64,000 nt of DNA, taken from assembly GCF_932526225.1 (NCBI RefSeq), contig NC_064040.1, positions 16,291,994-16,355,993 on the forward strand, read 5' to 3'. Under the pieces are notes generated by a model. The model was not told the DNA's origin. It made no database searches and worked only from the letters and a program-made list of their open reading frames with translations. The position numbers were made by a program, and so were the translations under genes. This DNA is from Nematostella vectensis (taxonomy: Eukaryota > Cnidaria > Anthozoa > Actiniaria > Edwardsiidae). Shown here in pieces: positions 60,401 to 64,000 of the stretch (position 1 is its first letter; each line of letters opens with the position of its first letter).

Positions 60401-62951
60401 ACCAATAGCTAGGTAGTAAGGAATAACACCAATAGCTAGGTAGTAAGGAATAACACCAATAGCTAGGTAGTAAGGAATAACACCAATAGCTAGGTAGTAA
60501 GGAATAACACCAATAGCTAGGTAGTAAGGAATAACACCAATAGCTAGGTAGTAAGGAATAACACCGTAGACTAAGCAGTAAGGAATAACACCAATAGCTA
60601 GGTAGTAAGGAATAACACCGTAGACTAGGCAGTAAGGAATAACACCAATAGCTAGGTAGTAAGGAATAACACCAATAGCTAGGTAGTAAGGAATAACACC
60701 AATAGCTAGGTAGTAAGGAATAACACCAATAGCTAGGTAGTAAGGAATAACACCGTAGACTAAGCAGTAAGGAATAACACCAATAGCTAGGTAGTAAGGA
60801 ATAACACCAATAGCTAGGTAGTAAGGAATAACACCAATAGCTAGGTAGTAAGGAATAACACCGATAGCTAGGTAGTAAGGAATAACACCGTAGACTAGGC
60901 AGTAAGGAATAACACCAATAGCTAGGTAGTAAGGAATAACACCAATAGCTAGTTAGTAAGGAATAACACCAATAGCTAGGTAGTAAGAAATAACACCAAT
61001 AGCTAGGTAGTAAGGAATAACACCAATAGCTAGGTAGTAAGGAATAACACCGTAGACTAAGCAGTAAGGAATAACACCAATAGCTAGGTAGTAAGGAATA
61101 ACACCAATAGCTAGGTAGTAAGGAATAACACCGTAGACTAGGCAGTAAGGAATAACACCAATAGCTAGGTAGTAAGGAATAACACCAATAGCTAGTTAGT
61201 AAGGAATAACACCAATAGCTAGGTAGTAAGAAATAACACCAATAGCTAGGTAGTAAGGAATAACACCGTAGACTAAGCAGTAAGGAATAACACCAATAGC
61301 TAGGTAGTAAGGAATAACACCAATAGCTAGGTAGTAAGGAATAACACCAATAGCTAGGTAGTAAGGAATAACACCAATAGCTAGGTAGTAAGGAATAACA
61401 CCGTAGACTAGGCAGTAAGGAATAACACCAATAGCTAGGTAGTAAGGAATAACACCAATAGCTAGGTAGTAAGGAATAACACCAATAGCTAGGTAGTAAG
61501 GAATAACACCAATAGCTAGGTAGTAAGGAATAACACCAATAGCTAGGTAGTAAGGAATAACACCAATAGCTAGGTAGTAAGGAATAACACCGTAGACTAG
61601 GCAGTAAGGAATAACACCAATAGCTAGGTAGTAAGGAATAACACCAATAGCTAGGTAGTAAAGAATAACACCAATAGCTAGGTAGTAAGGAATAACACCA
61701 ATAGCTAGGTAGTAAGGAATAACACCAATAGCTAGGTAGTAAGGAATAACACCAATAGCTAGGTAGTAAGGAATAACACCAATAGCTAGGTAGTAAGGAA
61801 TAACACCGTAGACTAAGCAGTAAGGAATTAGCGAGAAAATGCTAAGCACTGGACAGGTCAACCTTCACTGATGTTAAAATGGCGTCTCTATATGGGCGAT
61901 TTCTTGATGAAAACAGTGCAACGCATAACAGGTCCACGACTATGGAATGCAATGAGGCTACTTGAAACGACTTACTCGATGATCTTTTGTCTACAAGATG
62001 TCTGGATCTGCCTGATAGCTGCTGTGCCCCACTCGGCCGCCATCCCTTCGTTACTAAACGCCAGGTTGATACCCTGCCTTAAAGAGTTAACCTGAAAACG
62101 ACCCAACAACGTCAGGGTGAGCGCGTTATGTGGCAACATCATACCTCATTGCGGAAAACAGTGTGACCAATGAATGGTATAACTAGAAAGACTACAGACA
62201 AGCCGTAGACAAACTAGATGGTCTGCGTAGGCGTGGTGTAGACAAGCTATAAATCAACGCAAGATTGGAAAAGTATGTTGAACGCCTCTGCTTGACGTGA
62301 AATGAATTAATAAATTGATATAAATAATAAATATGTTTAGATACAATGTCAAAGGCCATAATAGAGGGCGACACCTACTTTAAGGGTTATGAGCCAGTGG
62401 CATTAATGACAATGTAACATAACAATAGTTTACAATTCTCAATCTCAATCTTTAAGTATGCTGTCGAGTAGCTTGCAATAATGCCTTTATTCTGGTTGGT
62501 CTCAAAGTTACCCCCCCCCCCACACACACACACACACACAAACATAAAAAGCGTTACAATATAACGAAATCTTCAAAGATGTTGCCGAGTAGCTTACAAA
62601 AATCACGTCATTCTGGTTGATCTCCACGTCACACAACATGCCCCCTAACATAAAGAAAGCGTTACAATGTAACGCAATCTTCAAAGATGTTGCCGAGTAG
62701 CTTACAGTAATCACGTCATTCTGTTTGATCTCCACGTTACACAACATGCCCCCTAACCTAAGAAAGCGTTACAATGTAACGCAATCTTCAAAGATGTTGC
62801 CGAGTAGCTTACAATAATCACGTCGTTCTGGTTGATCTCCACGTCAAAGGTGAGCTCGATGTCGTGGTCTGGCAGCATGGGCCGGTTGGTGCGCGGGTCG
62901 TAACCCAGGCCTATCAGGGCCCCTGTGTACTGGTGCTTATCAGGGTCCGTC
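57478..62951 (-). CDS. 3' half of an unidentified multi-exon gene (partial; 5' end outside or unseen)
   Basis: Five minus-strand exons share perfect phase continuity: 62813-62951, 61976-62091, 60109-60175, 59593-59756 and 57478-57619, ending in TGA at 57478-57480. They encode ~209 residues: YTGALIGLGYDPRTNRPMLP, INQNDVII, then QGINLAFSNEGMAAEWGTAA, then KKREERKPYTFPKQYRWNQ, then DYVLPPNDSDTPELYQLHNG with a repeated SEDSDTPARVLERREK, and finally a Cys/His-rich tail CELCQVTCRHPRAVTLHLN with a further CH. The CELC...HP...VTxH spacing loosely recalls the zinc motif in the MYCBP2/Highwire family, but I cannot assign the protein. Codons look constrained and donors/acceptors are good (ATTATT|GTAAGC, ATCGA|GTAAGT, CAG|GTGGGT, AAG|GTGAGC). 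Three introns are filled by minisatellites. Confidence 0.75.
57640..58130. repeat. Minisatellite, ~45-62 bp units, in last intron of the unidentified gene
   Basis: Units combine AATAGAGTAGGCTTGCAAGA, GGAGGAACACAACGGAA and ACAAGGGACCGTTCACAAT, in about nine copies with deletions. Apparent long minus-strand ORFs here are artefacts of the repeat. Confidence 0.9.
58395..59570. repeat. 26 bp minisatellite (ATAACACGGCCAAGTTATAA-type), ~45 copies
   Basis: Nearly uninterrupted units of CACGCTATAACACGGCCAAG plus TTATAA. Variants (GGCAAAG, GGCGAAG, GGCCGTTAAA) recur in ordered groups, suggesting block duplications. It ends ~23 bp before the donor side of the exon at 59593-59756. Confidence 0.95.
60209..61826. 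repeat. 27 bp minisatellite with two alternating marker variants, ~60 copies
   Basis: The main unit is CAATAGCTAGGTAGTAAGGA plus ATAACAC. Marker units with CGTAGACTAGGCAGT (B) or CGTAGACTAAGCAGT (B') interrupt it near 60348 (B), 60564 (B'), 60618 (B), 60753 (B'), 60888 (B), 61050 (B'), 61131 (B), 61268 (B'), 61400 (B), 61588 (B) and 61806 (B'). The whole array lies in one intron (60176-61975). Confidence 0.95.
62181..62288. mobile_element. Partial copy of the foldback element at 34341-34612
   Basis: GGTCTGCGTAGGCGTGGTGT and ACAAGCTATAAATCAACG match the reverse complement of 34500-34612. Confidence 0.75.
62440..62850 (-). repeat. ~107 bp tandem repeat copying an exon end and its donor (about 4 copies)
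   Basis: The real junction (INQNDVII|GTAAGC) is at 62813/62812. Copies with donor-like GTAAGC lie at 62705 and 62597, and a decayed GCAAGC copy at 62476. Each copy retains ~33 bases of exon (GTGGAGATCAACCAGAA-like) and the intronic AGCTACTCGGCAACATC. A CA-repeat and poly-C have expanded in the most distal copy. Confidence 0.9.
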
Positions 62952-64000
62952 CTAAAAACAACACAAGTGACGACGTCTTATTAAAAATATACAATGACGA
63001 TTACTTATTGATAATGAGTATGTGTGGTGGACCAATTAGTTTGTATGACATGAGTTGTATGGCGGCTGCCTGAGGCGCCTTGCTATGACTTCAACTCGAC
63101 CACGTCTGAATCTGCGCTCTCGTAATTCAGCATCTAGCTGCGATGAGGGTGATCAGCTACTCCTATTTATTTATCATGTATTATTCATCCTGAAGTCTAA
63201 TCTAACCAAAACCATTTTCATGCTTTTATTCTAAAGGGCTAATCACAGCCTGAGCTTACATTTTTATATACAAACCTAATATATAGATTTAGGCATTGCC
63301 TGAAGGCGGAGCCAGCACATTCCAAATATTTTGCATAGTTTTTACAATAATAATAATATAATGTATAGCCTTCACACAATGGTGTCACGGACTAATCTAC
63401 AATCCACAACAAAAGTAAGTGGGACACTTCCCATACGAACAACCGCCAACCCCCTTCCCCCCGTGCAACAAAATGTAATTGTTAAAGTGTATTAGTACAG
63501 TGTATTAGTACTAAATAAACTAAATAGTATTTCACGGATTTTTGAAACCACTCTATCACTCTTTTATCGAGAGCTATTAGCCACAGATAAGGCAGCATTG
63601 ATAGGTTTTGATAGGGCTTTGATAGGTTTGATATTGCTGAAAAACAGATAACTTTTTTCATTTCTTTTTATGTACTGCCAAGTTCAGTGAATTTTATGTA
63701 CCGCCAAGTTCACTCTGGTATCAAGAGCCTTTCTTATTCATTCTTACCCAGAGCAGTCAGATTATGGAACCTCTAACTTAGCTCTCTGGCAGCCAACACC
63801 TACTTTATAGTTTTTTTTTTCTATAAATTCATTTGTTTGACTATTCATTATTATTTATTTATTATTCATGTCTATTTTCACTTTGTAAGGACCTTCCAGG
63901 ACTAGTGCAAACTAGTTGTTGAGGTGAAAGAAACCAATAACGCTGAACTAATAAACATATTTTCCCCTCGGAAAGAAATAATTTACAAAACTAAGCTAAT
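62952..64000. other. Upstream intron or flank of the unidentified gene
   Basis: AT-rich, with one copy of the dispersed AATATATAGATTTAGGC motif at 63278. No further exon identified. Confidence 0.4.

Noticed and set aside
61196-61861. 221-codon minus-strand ORF of repeated VIPYYLAIG units
   Set aside because: It is a read-through of the 27 bp intronic minisatellite (a multiple of three) and lies between phase-matched exons of another gene on the same strand.
62508-62747. 79-codon minus-strand ORF with two VEI(K/N)QNDVI copies
   Set aside because: Not a gene: read-through of the tandem copies of the neighbouring exon end.

Overview
The window looks like metazoan nuclear DNA, most probably from a cnidarian (anthozoan). 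Every gene is an intron-bearing or single-exon animal gene, spacers are AT-rich and repeat-laden, and there are Penelope-like, LINE and BEL/Pao retroelement remains plus many foldback MITE-like elements. The cnidarian placement is inferred from gene content and repeat style, not proven. No bacterial operon, CRISPR array, tRNA or rRNA gene was found.

Layout. 418-1710 (-): single-exon Golgi-type carbohydrate sulfotransferase whose 3' coding end is repeated downstream. 1711-8880: spacer with several small foldback and tandem repeats. 8881-9279 (-): small protein resembling the MID1IP1/Spot 14 family. 9280-15868: spacer with a CCAAT/TATA promoter-like cluster and hexanucleotide arrays around a palindrome. 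16629-33618 (+): sacsin (SACS), eight recognised coding exons including a 9 kb exon, with three HSP90-like (SRR) modules, a J domain and a C-terminal HEPN domain. 34340-37217: foldback elements and a roughly 1.9 kb inverted-repeat transposon carrying a decayed ORF. 38052-40880 (-): complete three-exon FRG1. 41741-45303 (+): dead LINE. 45995-47612 (-): dead BEL/Pao element abutting an EGF exon. 47612-50366 (-): fragments of a membrane/EGF gene. 50396-55898 (-): five-exon secreted PAN-EGF-EGF-fibrinogen-like gene. 57478-62951 (-): last five exons of an unidentified gene whose introns are packed with 26-108 bp minisatellites.

Sacsin and FRG1 are conserved housekeeping-type genes: a giant chaperone-like protein and a nuclear RNA-associated actin-bundling protein. 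The PAN/EGF/fibrinogen-like gene and its broken neighbour look like an extracellular recognition or adhesion cluster with duplicated flanking DNA. No operon-like cooperation is expected between these genes.

The most unusual signal is recurrent. Tandem repeats have copied gene boundaries at four places: the sulfotransferase stop region, the sacsin exon-3 donor (12 copies, five in register and in frame), the PAN exon acceptor side, and a donor in the unidentified gene. The sacsin array is the strongest case, because each unit carries a CAG|GT junction and each of the first steps would add nine residues. Secondary signals are two hammerhead-like cores in Penelope-like debris, long near-perfect palindromes, and a degenerate third ATP site in sacsin. 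Exon boundaries were inferred by hand from splice signals, phase and family similarity; no search or transcript data were available.
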